Assembly (NCBI GenBank): GCA_023391155.1
Contig: JAEWBM010000021.1
Span: 1 to 62,647, forward strand
Source of the DNA: Acidobacteriota bacterium
Lineage (GTDB): Bacteria; Acidobacteriota; Blastocatellia; Pyrinomonadales; Pyrinomonadaceae
DNA length: 62,647 bases
Reading direction: 5' to 3'
The position numbers were made by a program, and so were the translations under genes. The notes beneath the pieces were generated by a model. The model saw only the letters and a list, made by a program, of their open reading frames with translations. It was not told the origin of the DNA and searched no databases. Positions 16,330 through 24,434 of the stretch are shown piece after piece. Within the stretch, counting starts at the first letter, position 1, and every line of letters starts with the position of its first letter.

Positions 16330-18138
16330 ATGCTCGTCCTTCTGCACCTCTTTGCACTGCTGCTGCTGGTCTTGCTCGGCTTTTATATTTTCGTCGCCGA
16401 CCCGCGCAGCCGGGCACACCAAACCTTTGCAGCGTTCATCGCGTTTCTCGCTCTTTGGACGACCAAAGACCTGGTCTTCTGGAATTTTTACGACACTGGC
16501 CTCGGAGCGGCGTGGTGGGCGGCCGCGAGCTTTTCGATCGCGCTCTTGATGCAGTTCGCCCTCGTCGTTTTTGCGTGGGTATTCCCTGAAAACAATCGAA
16601 CCCCGCGGCGGCGTGCAGCAGTTTTGTTCGCACCCGCTCTTGTCCTGGTGCCGGCAGCTTTCCTTGGATTTCTGTGGAACCGCATCGATTTCGCCGATGG
16701 CCGCCTCTCTCTCGATCTGACGCCGATCGCATATGTCTTCGTCGCGTATGTTTATTTCGTTTTCTTTTTCGGAGCGGCGGTTCTGTTTCAAAAATATCTC
16801 CGCTATCGCGGAACGCAGCGAGGCCAGCAGACCGGTGCCATCCTCTGGGGCCTGGGCATAACCGGCCTCTTAAAAACGGCCGCGAACATCGTGCTTCCCT
16901 TTTTCGGCATATACGGACTGCTCCCCTATAGCGCCATCTTCGTCTTGCCCGGCGTGATCGTCTACGCCTACGCTATCTCGAACTTCCGCCTTTTTTCCCT
17001 GCAATCGGCACTCGACCAGTTCCGATTGTTCCCCATCACGTACAAGATCGCCCTAAGTATCGCGACCGTTGCGGTTATAAGCTTTTTCGCCTTTCAGGTG
17101 CCCATCGTCTGGTGGGCATTTCATAACGGAATGACATGGGAAGGCTGGCGGCGTTATCTGGTCTTTAGTGTGATCTCGGCGCTAGTCCCGAATCTACTGC
17201 TCCTGCTGCTTATCGTCCGAACAATTTCCCGCCCGCTCCAGCGAATTACCCTCGCGGCCGTCCAGGTGACCGAGGGCAGCTACGGAACCGAGGTCGACCT
17301 TCGCAAAAGCAACGACGAGATCGGGCTGCTTGCCGACTCATTTAACAACATGAGCCGCCGGATGGCAGAGGACATCGAACGGCTAAGTACGATGAACGAC
17401 CAGTTGATGCGTGCCGACCGGCTTGCGGCAATGGGAACGATCGCGGCCGGCGTCGCTCACGAGGTCAACAACCCTCTTGCGTCGATCTCGTCACTTATTC
17501 AGATGATCCGCTCGCGGGACGGTGTCGACCCGGCCACTATCGAAGAGCTCGACATGATCGCGTCTCAGATCCACCGCATCGCCCGCGTCACCAAAGACCT
17601 CACCGAGTTTTCCCGGGTTCGCCCGGCCCGAATGTGTGAAGTCGACATCAGCGGCGTGATCGAATCAGCTCTCCGTTTGGCCAGGTTTGACGAGGGCTTT
17701 CAGCGGCTGAAGGTCGAATCGAGCGTTCCCGGCGACCTCCCGACGGTAAAGGCCGACGCCGATCAGCTTCAGCAGGTATTTCTGAATTTGTTCTTAAATG
17801 CCCGGGACGCAATGCCGAACGGTGGTGAACTAAAGATCTCCGCTAGTCGCGGAACAAGCGGCATCGAGGTGGTCGTCGCCGATTCCGGCCCCGGCATGGA
17901 TGCGGAGGCAGCCAAACGTGCCTTTAACCCGTTCTATACCACCAAACCGGCGGGTAAGGGTACCGGCCTCGGGTTACCTGTCTGCTACGGCATCGTATCA
18001 GCACACGGCGGGACGATCGATTACGAAACTACAGGGTCCGGAGGTGCCGGCTTTCGGATCACCCTGCCTTCCGCCGACGTCAAACAGAAAAAGCCGAGCA
18101 TTTCTGCCCGGCTCCCCTTTGAAGAAGATAAGAGTTAG
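16330..18138 (+). CDS. Membrane sensor histidine kinase (multi-helix input, HAMP, HisKA, HATPase)
   Basis: This 602-residue protein has an N-terminal block of about seven transmembrane helices (to about residue 225), another TM pair framing a short outside loop (about 240-300), a HAMP linker with GSYGTEVDLRKSNDEIGLLA, a HisKA dimerisation domain with the phospho-acceptor in AAGVAHEVNNPL (about His377) and a C-terminal ATPase domain with N, G1 and G2 boxes (NLFLNARDAM, DSGPGMD, GTGLGLPV). No response regulator gene is adjacent, so the partner lies elsewhere. A terminator for the opposite gene lies within its last 50 bases. Confidence 0.9.
   Translation: MLVLLHLFALLLLVLLGFYIFVADPRSRAHQTFAAFIAFLALWTTKDLVFWNFYDTGLGAAWWAAASFSIALLMQFALVVFAWVFPENNRTPRRRAAVLFAPALVLVPAAFLGFLWNRIDFADGRLSLDLTPIAYVFVAYVYFVFFFGAAVLFQKYLRYRGTQRGQQTGAILWGLGITGLLKTAANIVLPFFGIYGLLPYSAIFVLPGVIVYAYAISNFRLFSLQSALDQFRLFPITYKIALSIATVAVISFFAFQVPIVWWAFHNGMTWEGWRRYLVFSVISALVPNLLLLLLIVRTISRPLQRITLAAVQVTEGSYGTEVDLRKSNDEIGLLADSFNNMSRRMAEDIERLSTMNDQLMRADRLAAMGTIAAGVAHEVNNPLASISSLIQMIRSRDGVDPATIEELDMIASQIHRIARVTKDLTEFSRVRPARMCEVDISGVIESALRLARFDEGFQRLKVESSVPGDLPTVKADADQLQQVFLNLFLNARDAMPNGGELKISASRGTSGIEVVVADSGPGMDAEAAKRAFNPFYTTKPAGKGTGLGLPVCYGIVSAHGGTIDYETTGSGGAGFRITLPSADVKQKKPSISARLPFEEDKS
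18087..18113 (-). terminator. Terminator of the glycine-zipper gene, inside the kinase 3' end
   Basis: On the minus strand, a hairpin of AGCCG / CGGCT with inner GC pairs (18092-18113) is followed by TTTTTCTG. It sits 32 bases after the stop of the minus-strand gene 18145-18609 and lies within the last codons of the histidine kinase gene. Confidence 0.65.
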
Positions 18139-18144
18139 CTCATC

Positions 18145-18609
18145 TTATCGTGCGTAATATGTTCGGCCATTCCTTACGTAGTAACGCTGTCCATTGCGTG
18201 CACGGTAGTAACGATTTCCGTTCTTGGTGTAGAGATAGGTCGCACCTGCACCGGCCAATCCGCCGATGATCGCACCCTTCTTACCGCCGGCCCAAGCACC
18301 AACGCCGACACCTACGAGCGAACCGCCCGCAACTTTTGCCGCACGGCGATACTTCGAGTTATATGCCCGCCGCTTGGTGCCCCTTCGGCTGGAGGCATAG
18401 AGCAATCCCGCGCCCGCACCGATCGCTGCGCCCTTTCGGCCGCCGATCAAGGCTCCGGCCGCGGTTCCACCCGCCACAATAGCGATATTGGTCGCCAGGC
18501 CCGGAAACTTTTTCTTCTTGCGGCGCGTCTGCCCAAATGCCTCAGGCACGGCCATTGTCGCGACAAATGTGAAGATGATCGCGAATATTGCTAATTTCTT
18601 TGTAAGCAT
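18145..18609 (-). CDS. Glycine-zipper protein with a Tyr-rich tail
   Basis: This 154-residue protein has a signal peptide (to about residue 26, AFGQ), a basic RRKKKK stretch, two glycine-zipper segments (AGGTAAGALIGGRKGAAIG and GVGAWAGGKKGAIIGGLAG) and a C-terminal tail repeating GxxYY (GNRYYRARNG, GQRYYVRNG). Such proteins are membrane-associated or periplasmic, and some are surface or envelope-stress proteins. The function here is unknown. Start at 18609 follows the best signal-peptide N-terminus. Confidence 0.8.
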   Translation of the reverse strand: MLTKKLAIFAIIFTFVATMAVPEAFGQTRRKKKKFPGLATNIAIVAGGTAAGALIGGRKGAAIGAGAGLLYASSRRGTKRRAYNSKYRRAAKVAGGSLVGVGVGAWAGGKKGAIIGGLAGAGATYLYTKNGNRYYRARNGQRYYVRNGRTYYAR

Positions 18610-18784
18610 AATGTCCCCCCAAATACGTTTTTTCTGCGGATTGATAACTCAACCGCCGTGCCACGCGGTTTACAAATCTTTGCATTCCTATATAAGTTCT
18701 TTACTAATTATTATTTACGCCGATCTCTGAGGTTGCCGGGCCCATCTTTCTCCCCCGCCGCCTGACGATTTCGTGCGTAGATTC

Positions 18785-18790
18785 TTGACA
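18785..18790 (+). promoter_or_regulatory. Candidate -35 box of the amidohydrolase operon
   Basis: A perfect TTGACA lies 68 bases before the first ATG of the operon at 18858. The -10 region at 17 bases (caattt) is poor, so this is a weak candidate only. Confidence 0.3.
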
Positions 18791-18857
18791 GAGATACCAT
18801 TTCGTTGCAATTTATCAATACACCACTCACTCTGTTCCGCAGACCGAGGAATTTTAG

Positions 18858-20174
18858 ATGACAAAAAATATTCTGAGAATCGCCGTGTTGGCGCTCTTTG
18901 CGCTACCCGCTTACGGGCAGTCGCAGGCGACAGCATTTACCAACGCCCGCATCATTCCCATCGTCGGCCAGCCGATCGAACGCGGCACCATAGTTATTCG
19001 CGACGGCAAGATCGTCGCCGTCGGCAGCAATGTACAGGTACCCGCCGGGGCGGTGGTCCACGACATGTCCGGCAAGATGATAATGCCGGGCCTGGTCGAT
19101 ACGCACAGCCATATCGGCGGCGGATCGGGTGCTGACGGCTCCGGCCCGATCCAGCCCGACGCCCGCATCCTTGATTCGCTCAACGTTCGTTCGTCGAGCC
19201 TCCAACGGGCTCAAACCGGCGGCATCACGACCGTTAACGTTATGCCCGGTTCCGGCCATCTGGACAGCGGCCAAACGCTGTATATCAAGCTTCGTGACGA
19301 TGCCCGGACGGTCGACGATCTGCTCATCTTCGACGCGTCGAACAATTATATGGGCGGGATAAAGTTTGCCAACGGCACAAACCCGATCCGCTCGGGCGGC
19401 GGCAGCTTCCCCGGCACGCGTGCTAAATCCGCCGCACTGGTCCGCGCTCAGTTCATCAAGGCCCGCGAATATAAGGAAAAGATCGAAAAGGCGGGGGACG
19501 ACAAGTCAAAACTTCCCGCCCGAGACCTGGGAATGGAGGCCCTTGTCGAGGCTCTCGACGGCAAGCGGGTGGTGCATTTCCACACTCATCGCCACGATGA
19601 CATTCTGACGGCGCTTCGCCTGCAGAAAGAGTTCGGCTTCCGCATCGTGCTGCAGCACGTCTCCGAGGCATGGAAGGTTGCAGATGAGATCGCGGCATCC
19701 GGTGCCCCGTCCTCCATCATCTTCATCGATTCCCCGGGCGGCAAGCTCGAAACCGCCGATATAAGCTTTGAGAACGGCGCCGCGCTCGAAAAAGCAGGCG
19801 CCCCCGTCGGCTTCCACACCGACGATTACATCACGGATTCCCGGCTATTCCTCCGCTCAGCCGGTTTGGCCGTTAGAGCGGGTATGTCCCGCGATGCGGC
19901 CCTTTATGCTCTAACGATGGCGGGCGCCAAGATGCTCGACCTCGGCGACCGGGTCGGCTCGCTCGAAGCCGGCAAGGACGCCGACATCATCGTGCTGTCG
20001 GGCGACCCGCTCAGCGTTTACACCAACGTGCTTGAGACCTGGGTCGACGGCAAAAAGGTCTTTGACCGCAGCGACCCGGATGACTATCTGATCGCCGTCG
20101 GCGGCTTTGGCGCCACCAACGACCAGCTTGTCCACCTCGATTGCTTTGACGGAGATATGGGAGGTGGCCAGTAA
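18858..20174 (+). CDS. Secreted amidohydrolase (imidazolonepropionase-like), metal ligands present
   Basis: This 438-residue protein has a signal peptide (ending AYGQ) and an amidohydrolase fold: a small beta domain, then the metal motif DTHSH (HxH), FHTHRH, LQHVSEA and FHTDDY, together supplying the His and Asp ligands expected of the superfamily. A composite beta domain returns at the C-terminus (GSLEAGKDADIIVLSGDPL). It is probably a periplasmic hydrolase of cyclic amides or N-acyl or dipeptide substrates. Its stop shares a base with the ATG of the next gene (TAATG), whose product is a paralogue without the ligands. Confidence 0.88.
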   Translation: MTKNILRIAVLALFALPAYGQSQATAFTNARIIPIVGQPIERGTIVIRDGKIVAVGSNVQVPAGAVVHDMSGKMIMPGLVDTHSHIGGGSGADGSGPIQPDARILDSLNVRSSSLQRAQTGGITTVNVMPGSGHLDSGQTLYIKLRDDARTVDDLLIFDASNNYMGGIKFANGTNPIRSGGGSFPGTRAKSAALVRAQFIKAREYKEKIEKAGDDKSKLPARDLGMEALVEALDGKRVVHFHTHRHDDILTALRLQKEFGFRIVLQHVSEAWKVADEIAASGAPSSIIFIDSPGGKLETADISFENGAALEKAGAPVGFHTDDYITDSRLFLRSAGLAVRAGMSRDAALYALTMAGAKMLDLGDRVGSLEAGKDADIIVLSGDPLSVYTNVLETWVDGKKVFDRSDPDDYLIAVGGFGATNDQLVHLDCFDGDMGGGQ

Positions 20175-21385
20175 TGCATTCACTAAATAAAATGTCGACA
20201 CGTTTAACATTCGCATCGTTTTTCCTCTTGCTGTTCGCCGCGGCGGCCTCGGCGCAGATCGCCGTTCGGGGCGAGACGGTCTGGACCATGTCCGGTGACC
20301 CGATCACCGACGGCGTCGTCCTAATCAACAACGGCAAGATCGAGGCCGTCGGCCCCGCCTCAAGCATTAATATCCCGTCGAACTACCGCGTAATGAACGC
20401 GAAGGTGGTCACACCCGGCCTGATCGACGCCCACACCGTCGTCGGCCTCAATGGCTATCTCAACCAGCCGCACGACCAGATGGCCCTCGACGGCGGAGCG
20501 ACGATCCAGCCGGAACTCCGTGCCATCGATGCCTATAACGCACAGGAAAAGCTCGTCGAGTGGCTCCGCGAGTTCGGCGTCACGACCATTCACACCGGCC
20601 ATCAACCCTCTGCCCTGATCTCGGGCCAGACGATGGTGGCGAAAACCACCGGCAATAATGTCGACCAGGCTACGATCGTTCCCACGGCAATGATCGCTGC
20701 TACGCTCGGCCAGTCCGCAATGGCCGGCCAGGGCCGCTCGCCGGGCACACGTGCCAAGCAGGCAGCGATGCTCCGTTCCGAGCTGATCAAAGCTCGCGAG
20801 AATCTCGATAAGAAAGAGCCGCCTACCGATCTGAGATCCGTTGCTCTTATGCAGGTGATGAAGCGGGAGGTCCCGCTGCTGATCACCGCCGAGCGGGCAC
20901 AGGACATAATGACCGCACTTCGCATCGCCAAGGAATTCAATATCCGCATCGTCTTAGATGGTGCCGCTGAGGCTCCGATGGTCATCGATGAGATCAAGGC
21001 GTCGGGCTTCCCGGTCATTCTCCACCCGACGATGGCACGCGCCGGCGGCGACCGCGAGTCTGCTTCGATGGCAACCGCCAGGAAGCTGAAGGACGCAGGC
21101 ATTCCTTTCGCGCTCCAAAGCGGATATGAGGGTTATGTCCCGAAGACCCGTGTAGTCCTCTTCGAAGCCGGCGTCGCCACCGCTTACGGCCTGTCACGCC
21201 GTGATGCGCTGGCATCGATCACCATCGACGCCGCGCGCATTCTCGGCCTTGATAGCCGGATCGGTTCGATCGCTGTCGGAAAGGACGCGGATATCGCGAT
21301 GTACGACGGCGACCCGTTCGAATACACAACCCATTGCATCGGCACCATCATCAACGGTGCCGTCGTTAGTGAGACCGTAAGATGA
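20174..21385 (+). CDS. Secreted amidohydrolase-like protein lacking the metal ligands (pseudoenzyme candidate)
   Basis: This 403-residue paralogue of the preceding protein has a signal peptide (ending ASAQ), the same composite beta domain (LINNGKIEAVGPAS; IGSIAVGKDADIAMYDGDPF) and the same TIM-barrel order. At every metal site it differs: DAHTVV in place of DTHSH, LITAER in place of FHTHRH, LDGAAEA in place of LQHVSEA and LQSGYEG in place of FHTDDY. The barrel is intact with no frameshift, so this looks like a stable non-catalytic subunit or a binding protein, not decay. Its stop overlaps the next ATG as ATGA. Confidence 0.85.
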   Translation: MHSLNKMSTRLTFASFFLLLFAAAASAQIAVRGETVWTMSGDPITDGVVLINNGKIEAVGPASSINIPSNYRVMNAKVVTPGLIDAHTVVGLNGYLNQPHDQMALDGGATIQPELRAIDAYNAQEKLVEWLREFGVTTIHTGHQPSALISGQTMVAKTTGNNVDQATIVPTAMIAATLGQSAMAGQGRSPGTRAKQAAMLRSELIKARENLDKKEPPTDLRSVALMQVMKREVPLLITAERAQDIMTALRIAKEFNIRIVLDGAAEAPMVIDEIKASGFPVILHPTMARAGGDRESASMATARKLKDAGIPFALQSGYEGYVPKTRVVLFEAGVATAYGLSRRDALASITIDAARILGLDSRIGSIAVGKDADIAMYDGDPFEYTTHCIGTIINGAVVSETVR

Positions 21386-22899
21386 AAATAATCGCATCTA
21401 TCTTCGTCACAGCACTGTTGGCGTTTTCGGCCGCGGCACAGGCCCGGCCGGAAGCGAGCCCGTCTCCCGCGCCGGCGGCGCCGATCAAGGACGAACCGCC
21501 CGTCGTGACGCGCCATTCCGCGAACGTGGGCGGCCGTCAGCTTAATTACACCGTCACGACGGGCCACATGCCGATCAATAACGCCCGCACGGGCGTTACC
21601 GAGGGCCGTATCTTTTATATGGCCTACACGCTCGACGGCGTTGCCGATCCTTCACGGCGCCCGCTGATGTTCTCATTCAACGGCGGCCCGGGATCGGCGT
21701 CCGTATGGCTGCATCTCGGTGCGCTCGGACCGCGGCGGGCAAAGATGCTCGACGACGGGCGCATGCCTCCGCCGCCATATCAACTCGTCGACAACCCGGA
21801 CAGTTGGCTCGACCTGACCGATCTGGTCTTCGTCGACACCATCGGCACTGGCTATTCCCGTGCCTCCAAGGACGAATTCGCATCAAAATTCTTCTCGGTC
21901 AACGGCGATATCGAATCGACCGGCGAGTTTATCAGGATGTACCTCGGCCGCAACGAACGTTGGGCCTCGCCCCTGTTCCTCGTAGGCGAAAGCTATGGCA
22001 CGACGCGTGTCGCGGGGCTTTCAAATCACCTCTTCGAACGCGGCATCGGCCTCAACGGCGTCGCTCTTGTTTCGATGGTGACAAATTTCCAAACGATCCG
22101 TTTTGCAAATAACAACGACATGCCGCTCGTCATGATCTTCCCCTCATACGCGGCGACAGCGTGGTATCACAAAGCTCTGCCCGCCGAGTGGCAGCAGCGG
22201 CCTCTGCAGGATGTTCTTCGCGCCGCGGAGGATTTTGCAGCCAATCAGTATGCCCCGGCATTGCTCCGCATCGACCGCCTCTCCGCCGAGGAGAAAGACC
22301 GCCTGGCTACCCGTTTTTCTGCATTGACCGGCCTGTCCCGCACCTTTGTCGAGAATCAGAACTTCCGCGTCGAGCTCGGCGAATTCAACAAAGAGCTTTT
22401 GCGGGATCGCCGCCGCACGACCGGCCGACTCGACAGCCGCTTTCTCGGTTTCGACCGCGATTCGGGAGGCTCGGGCCCCGAGTTCGACCCGAGCATGACC
22501 GCCATCCGTCCGCCTTACACGGCGACGTTCAACGACTATGTTCGACGCGAGCTCAAATTTCACTCCGACCTCGAATACTACATCCTTGGCGGCGGCATCA
22601 CCTCGCCCTGGAATTGGAACACGAACAACGGCTGGGCGGATACAACGCAGTCGCTCTCAAGCGCGATGCGGAAAAATCCGTATATGAAGGTCTTTCTGGC
22701 CTCGGGCTACTATGACATGGCAACGCCCTACTTCGCCGCCGATTACACGATGTCCTCAATGAATCTAGAACCGGAAATCAGGCGCAACATCACCACTGCG
22801 TACTACGAGGCGGGGCACATGATGTACATCGACGTCGATTCGCTGAAGAAACTAAAGCGGGATATGGCCGCGTTCATCAACGCGTCGGTTCCCCGTTAA
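21382..22899 (+). CDS. Secreted serine carboxypeptidase-like protein (peptidase family S10)
   Basis: This 505-residue protein has a signal peptide, a Pro/Ala-rich linker and an alpha/beta-hydrolase fold. Family S10 features are FNGGPGSASVWLHLGALGP (oxyanion region), GESYG with the nucleophile Ser at about residue 203, Asp in SGYYDMATP (about 444) and His in YYEAGHMMY (about 479). It would trim C-terminal residues from peptides in the periplasm. It is coupled to the two amidohydrolases by ATGA overlap, so the three probably act together on peptides or their derivatives. Confidence 0.88.
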   Translation: MKIIASIFVTALLAFSAAAQARPEASPSPAPAAPIKDEPPVVTRHSANVGGRQLNYTVTTGHMPINNARTGVTEGRIFYMAYTLDGVADPSRRPLMFSFNGGPGSASVWLHLGALGPRRAKMLDDGRMPPPPYQLVDNPDSWLDLTDLVFVDTIGTGYSRASKDEFASKFFSVNGDIESTGEFIRMYLGRNERWASPLFLVGESYGTTRVAGLSNHLFERGIGLNGVALVSMVTNFQTIRFANNNDMPLVMIFPSYAATAWYHKALPAEWQQRPLQDVLRAAEDFAANQYAPALLRIDRLSAEEKDRLATRFSALTGLSRTFVENQNFRVELGEFNKELLRDRRRTTGRLDSRFLGFDRDSGGSGPEFDPSMTAIRPPYTATFNDYVRRELKFHSDLEYYILGGGITSPWNWNTNNGWADTTQSLSSAMRKNPYMKVFLASGYYDMATPYFAADYTMSSMNLEPEIRRNITTAYYEAGHMMYIDVDSLKKLKRDMAAFINASVPR

Positions 22900-22901
22900 C
22901 T

Positions 22902-23402
22902 CTATTTCTCCGGCCCGTGCTCGGTGTGCTCGTTCAAAAGATCGACCGCATGCTGCAGCACGGGCCTGATCACGTCAAAACACTCTTTTACCGCCTTTGG
23001 CGAGCCGGGCAGGTTGACGATCAGCGTGCTCCCTCGGATCCCCGCGATGCCGCGCGAAAGCATCGCCATCGGCGCCTTCTTTGCGGTTTCGCGTCTTATC
23101 GCCTCGGCTATCCCCGGTGCCTCGCGGTCGATAACTGCGCGGGTCGCTTCCGGCGTATTGTCCCGCGGAGAAAACCCGGTCCCGCCCGTGGTGATGATCA
23201 GGTTTATATCGTCCCGATCGGCGTGCGAGACCAGCGTATTGCGGAGCACGTCGAGGTCGTCTGCGACTATCAGCCGTTCGTGGACCGTCGCTCCCATGCC
23301 CAGCAGCAGCCCGACCAGCGTCGACCCCGAAAGATCGTCGCCCATCTTTCGCGAATCGCTCGCCGTGAGGACCATTGCCATGATCTCGCTCTTCATATTC
23401 AA
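22902..23402 (-). CDS. Molybdopterin adenylyltransferase-like protein (MogA/MoaB family)
   Basis: This 166-residue protein matches the MoCF_BD fold: VLTASDSR near the start, TTGGTGFSPRDNTPEAT in the middle and LIVNLPGSPKAV near the end. MogA-type proteins adenylylate molybdopterin before metal insertion. The two groups, MoaB and MogA, cannot be separated by eye, and no other mo genes are in the window. It overlaps the upstream DMT permease gene by four bases (ATGA). ATG at 23402 or the third codon (23396) are both possible starts. Confidence 0.88.
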   Translation of the reverse strand: MNMKSEIMAMVLTASDSRKMGDDLSGSTLVGLLLGMGATVHERLIVADDLDVLRNTLVSHADRDDINLIITTGGTGFSPRDNTPEATRAVIDREAPGIAEAIRRETAKKAPMAMLSRGIAGIRGSTLIVNLPGSPKAVKECFDVIRPVLQHAVDLLNEHTEHGPEK

Positions 23403-24283
23403 GTTGCCTCGACCTGTGACGTCGCCGGCCTGCGATTATTATAAATGATGCTGGCAACGACGCCGACTATGACCATCGCCATTCCGGCCAGCGAGGCCGC
23501 AGGCTGAGCTTCGCCGAAGACGAACCACCCTATCAGAAGTGCATAGACGAGGCCGGAATAGTTAATGATCGAAACGCTCGCCGCCCGCTCTTTCTGCAGC
23601 GCGTTTGTCAAAAAGATCTGCCCTGCCTGCGAAAGCAGCCCGACCATCAGCAGATGTGCCCAGTCCCAGCCCGATGGCGTCTCCCAATTGAAGATCGAGA
23701 AAACAGCTCCCGCCACCATCCCGACAAGCTGAAAGTGCAGCACGACGGTCAACGGATGCTCCTTCCCCCTGAGCGTTCTCACCAGGTTATACGCTACGCC
23801 CGAAAAGAAAGCCGACGTGATTCCCATTATCAGAAAGAACAGCGACACCCGCGTGTCGAACTGGTGAATGAACATCACTCCGGCAAAGGCCACTGCATAG
23901 AACAGCCACTGCAATGCACGTACGCTTTCGCTCAAGACAAAGATCGCGATCACGCTCGTAAAGATCGGCGAAAGATATTGTAGCGTCATCGCCGATGCAA
24001 GCGGTATGTTCTGCAGCGTCGTAAAGAACAAGAACAGCGCACTGGTGCCGAAAGCTCCACGCCAAAACAGGATCTTTTTGTTGGAGCCCATCAGGTCCGT
24101 AACGCCCGCTCGGCGAAGGCCCCAAAAACAGAAAACCGCACCGATAGCGCAGCGAAAGAAAACGACCTCCATCGCCGGAATGTGCGAGACCTGTTTTACA
24201 AATACGTTTGCGAGAGCAAAGAAAAGCGTCGAGAGAAACATCGCTCGAACGCCGTCGGTCAGAAATCTGTCATCCGTGGTCAA
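23399..24283 (-). CDS. EamA/DMT-family permease
   Basis: This 294-residue protein has ten hydrophobic helices arranged as two EamA repeats, with FFRCAIGAVFCFWGLRR in the first and INYSGLVYALLIGWFVFGE in the second. It is an inner-membrane exporter of unknown substrate, of normal length. It lies between the FeoB-associated protein gene (four bases upstream) and the MogA/MoaB gene (overlapping), but is unlikely to be part of iron uptake; the proximity may only be co-transcription. Confidence 0.88.
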   Translation of the reverse strand: MTTDDRFLTDGVRAMFLSTLFFALANVFVKQVSHIPAMEVVFFRCAIGAVFCFWGLRRAGVTDLMGSNKKILFWRGAFGTSALFLFFTTLQNIPLASAMTLQYLSPIFTSVIAIFVLSESVRALQWLFYAVAFAGVMFIHQFDTRVSLFFLIMGITSAFFSGVAYNLVRTLRGKEHPLTVVLHFQLVGMVAGAVFSIFNWETPSGWDWAHLLMVGLLSQAGQIFLTNALQKERAASVSIINYSGLVYALLIGWFVFGEAQPAASLAGMAMVIVGVVASIIYNNRRPATSQVEAT

Positions 24284-24286
24284 AGC

Positions 24287-24433
24287 TCAGGCCTTTTTGC
24301 CGCCGCCCGCCGAACAGCCGCAATCATCCGAACATTTTTCCGTGGGCGCGAATGACCGCACCCGGCGCGCGACTACCACCGCCGCATATGCCGCGGCCGC
24401 CGCAATTATCGCGATGACTATAACCGTTTGCAT
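24287..24433 (-). CDS. FeoB-associated Cys-rich membrane protein
   Basis: This 48-residue protein has one transmembrane helix (MQTVIVIAIIAAAAAYAAVV) followed by Arg residues and a Cys-rich end, CSDDCGC, then GGGKK. That is the layout of the small FeoB-associated proteins found after feoB in many bacteria. The ATG lies one base after the feoB stop codon. Its role in Fe(II) uptake is not established; the cysteines could bind iron on the cytoplasmic side. Confidence 0.82.
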   Translation of the reverse strand: MQTVIVIAIIAAAAAYAAVVVARRVRSFAPTEKCSDDCGCSAGGGKKA

Positions 24434-24434
24434 A

